DNA of 14,400 bases from Clostridia bacterium. GTDB taxonomy: Bacteria > Bacillota_A > Clostridia > Lachnospirales > Lachnospiraceae. Position 1 is the first letter of the stretch; each line of letters starts with the position of its first letter. A program made the position numbers and the translations under genes. Positions 14,047 through 14,400 of this stretch are shown piece by piece. The notes under the pieces were generated by a model. The model saw only the letters and a program-made list of their open reading frames with translations, did no database searches and had not been told where the DNA came from. Location of the stretch: the NCBI GenBank assembly GCA_012515365.1, contig JAAYYM010000652.1, forward strand, positions 1-14,400, read 5' to 3'.

Positions 14047-14400
14047 TTAATTAAATCCTACAAATCTCCGTACGATCTTATATTCGGCTACGGAGATTTT
14101 TCTTCCGCCTTTTCCCGGCAGATTCATAGCCTGTCCTAAGATCCCATTGCGTAGTCTGAAATACATCCAACGGTCCTTTTCTTTGATATAATTCCAAAGC
14201 TCACGTTTTTTCTGCAGGTTTTCGTCAGTGCCTGACTTTATCAACATGATCGACGTAACTGTCGTTACAATATCTAGATAATTCATCATGTAATGACGGG
14301 TCTTTATGTTAATCGCCTTATGTTCTGACATATAGTCAATCATACGTTTATTTACAAAAATCTGCTGGTCGATACGACCGATCATGACCTGCTCATTAAC
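14047..14400 (-). CDS. C-terminal part of a family-2-like glycosyltransferase, 5' end outside window
   Basis: The minus-strand frame is open to the window edge and ends at 14047, giving 117 visible residues. An internal ATG at 14385 is not the true start, since the frame continues upstream (VNEQVMIGRIDQQ). The tail NGILGQAMNLPGKGGR...RFVGFN resembles the C-terminal helical segment I associate with Lachnospiraceae glycosyltransferase family 2 proteins, after their catalytic domain. No catalytic motif lies in the visible part, so the call rests on that resemblance. It is convergent with the PAP2 gene and its end overlaps that operon's terminator. Confidence 0.6.
   Translation of the reverse strand, partial: VNEQVMIGRIDQQIFVNKRMIDYMSEHKAINIKTRHYMMNYLDIVTTVTSIMLIKSGTDENLQKKRELWNYIKEKDRWMYFRLRNGILGQAMNLPGKGGRKISVAEYKIVRRFVGFN
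14062..14104 (+). terminator. Intrinsic terminator of the lipid-kinase / PAP2 operon, inside the convergent gene
   Basis: AAATCTCCGTA (14062-14072) pairs perfectly with TACGGAGATTT (14089-14099) over a 16-nt loop. The plus strand then has a T-rich run (14097-14104). It begins 17 nt after the PAP2 stop codon. The same bases encode the last residues of the minus-strand glycosyltransferase. The minus strand lacks a T-run after the stem, so it should act only on plus-strand transcripts. Confidence 0.8.

Overview
The window looks like a chromosomal segment of a low-GC anaerobic Firmicute, most likely a Lachnospiraceae-type Clostridium relative. This rests on the AT-rich intergenic DNA, strong GGAGG-type ribosome binding sites, sigma-A type promoters, a DUF4358-like lipoprotein beside MBOAT and DHHW proteins, and a family-2 glycosyltransferase tail of a kind I associate with that family. 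No species can be named from the sequence alone. No phage, IS or CRISPR signature was found.

Layout. Positions 1-477 hold the 5' part of a HAD phosphatase on the minus strand, cut by the window edge. A tRNA-Gly(GCC) follows at 631-703, minus strand, with a near-perfect promoter and an intrinsic terminator. About 1 kb (704-1722) has no convincing gene. It does contain a perfect-consensus minus-strand promoter (1576-1604), an orphan Shine-Dalgarno sequence, an array of GTAC tetranucleotides spaced roughly 20-21 nt apart, and a long inverted repeat. This is the least explained part of the window.

From 10640 down to 1723 lie seven minus-strand genes with tight or overlapping junctions. They start with an MacB-type ABC ATPase, a secreted and membrane-anchored CARDB/COG1361-like protein, and an MacB/FtsX-type permease. 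An MBOAT acyltransferase, a DHHW (AlgJ/AlgX-like) protein, a membrane-anchored SGNH hydrolase with a 9 x 12-residue repeat region, and a DUF4358-like lipoprotein follow. I read this as an ABC efflux or mechanotransmission module joined to an envelope-glycan O-acylation module. By analogy with AlgI/AlgJ/AlgX and PatA/PatB systems, MBOAT would move an acyl group across the membrane and the two SGNH-fold proteins would transfer or remove it. The polymer acted on is unknown.

Upstream is glyA (serine hydroxymethyltransferase). Between glyA and the ABC operon sits a 177-bp inverted-repeat element resembling a MITE or a structured RNA. Divergent from glyA, on the plus strand, are a diacylglycerol-kinase-family lipid kinase and a PAP2-family phosphatase, a likely two-gene lipid-phosphate operon. 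Its terminator lies inside the 3' coding end of a convergent, edge-truncated glycosyltransferase gene.
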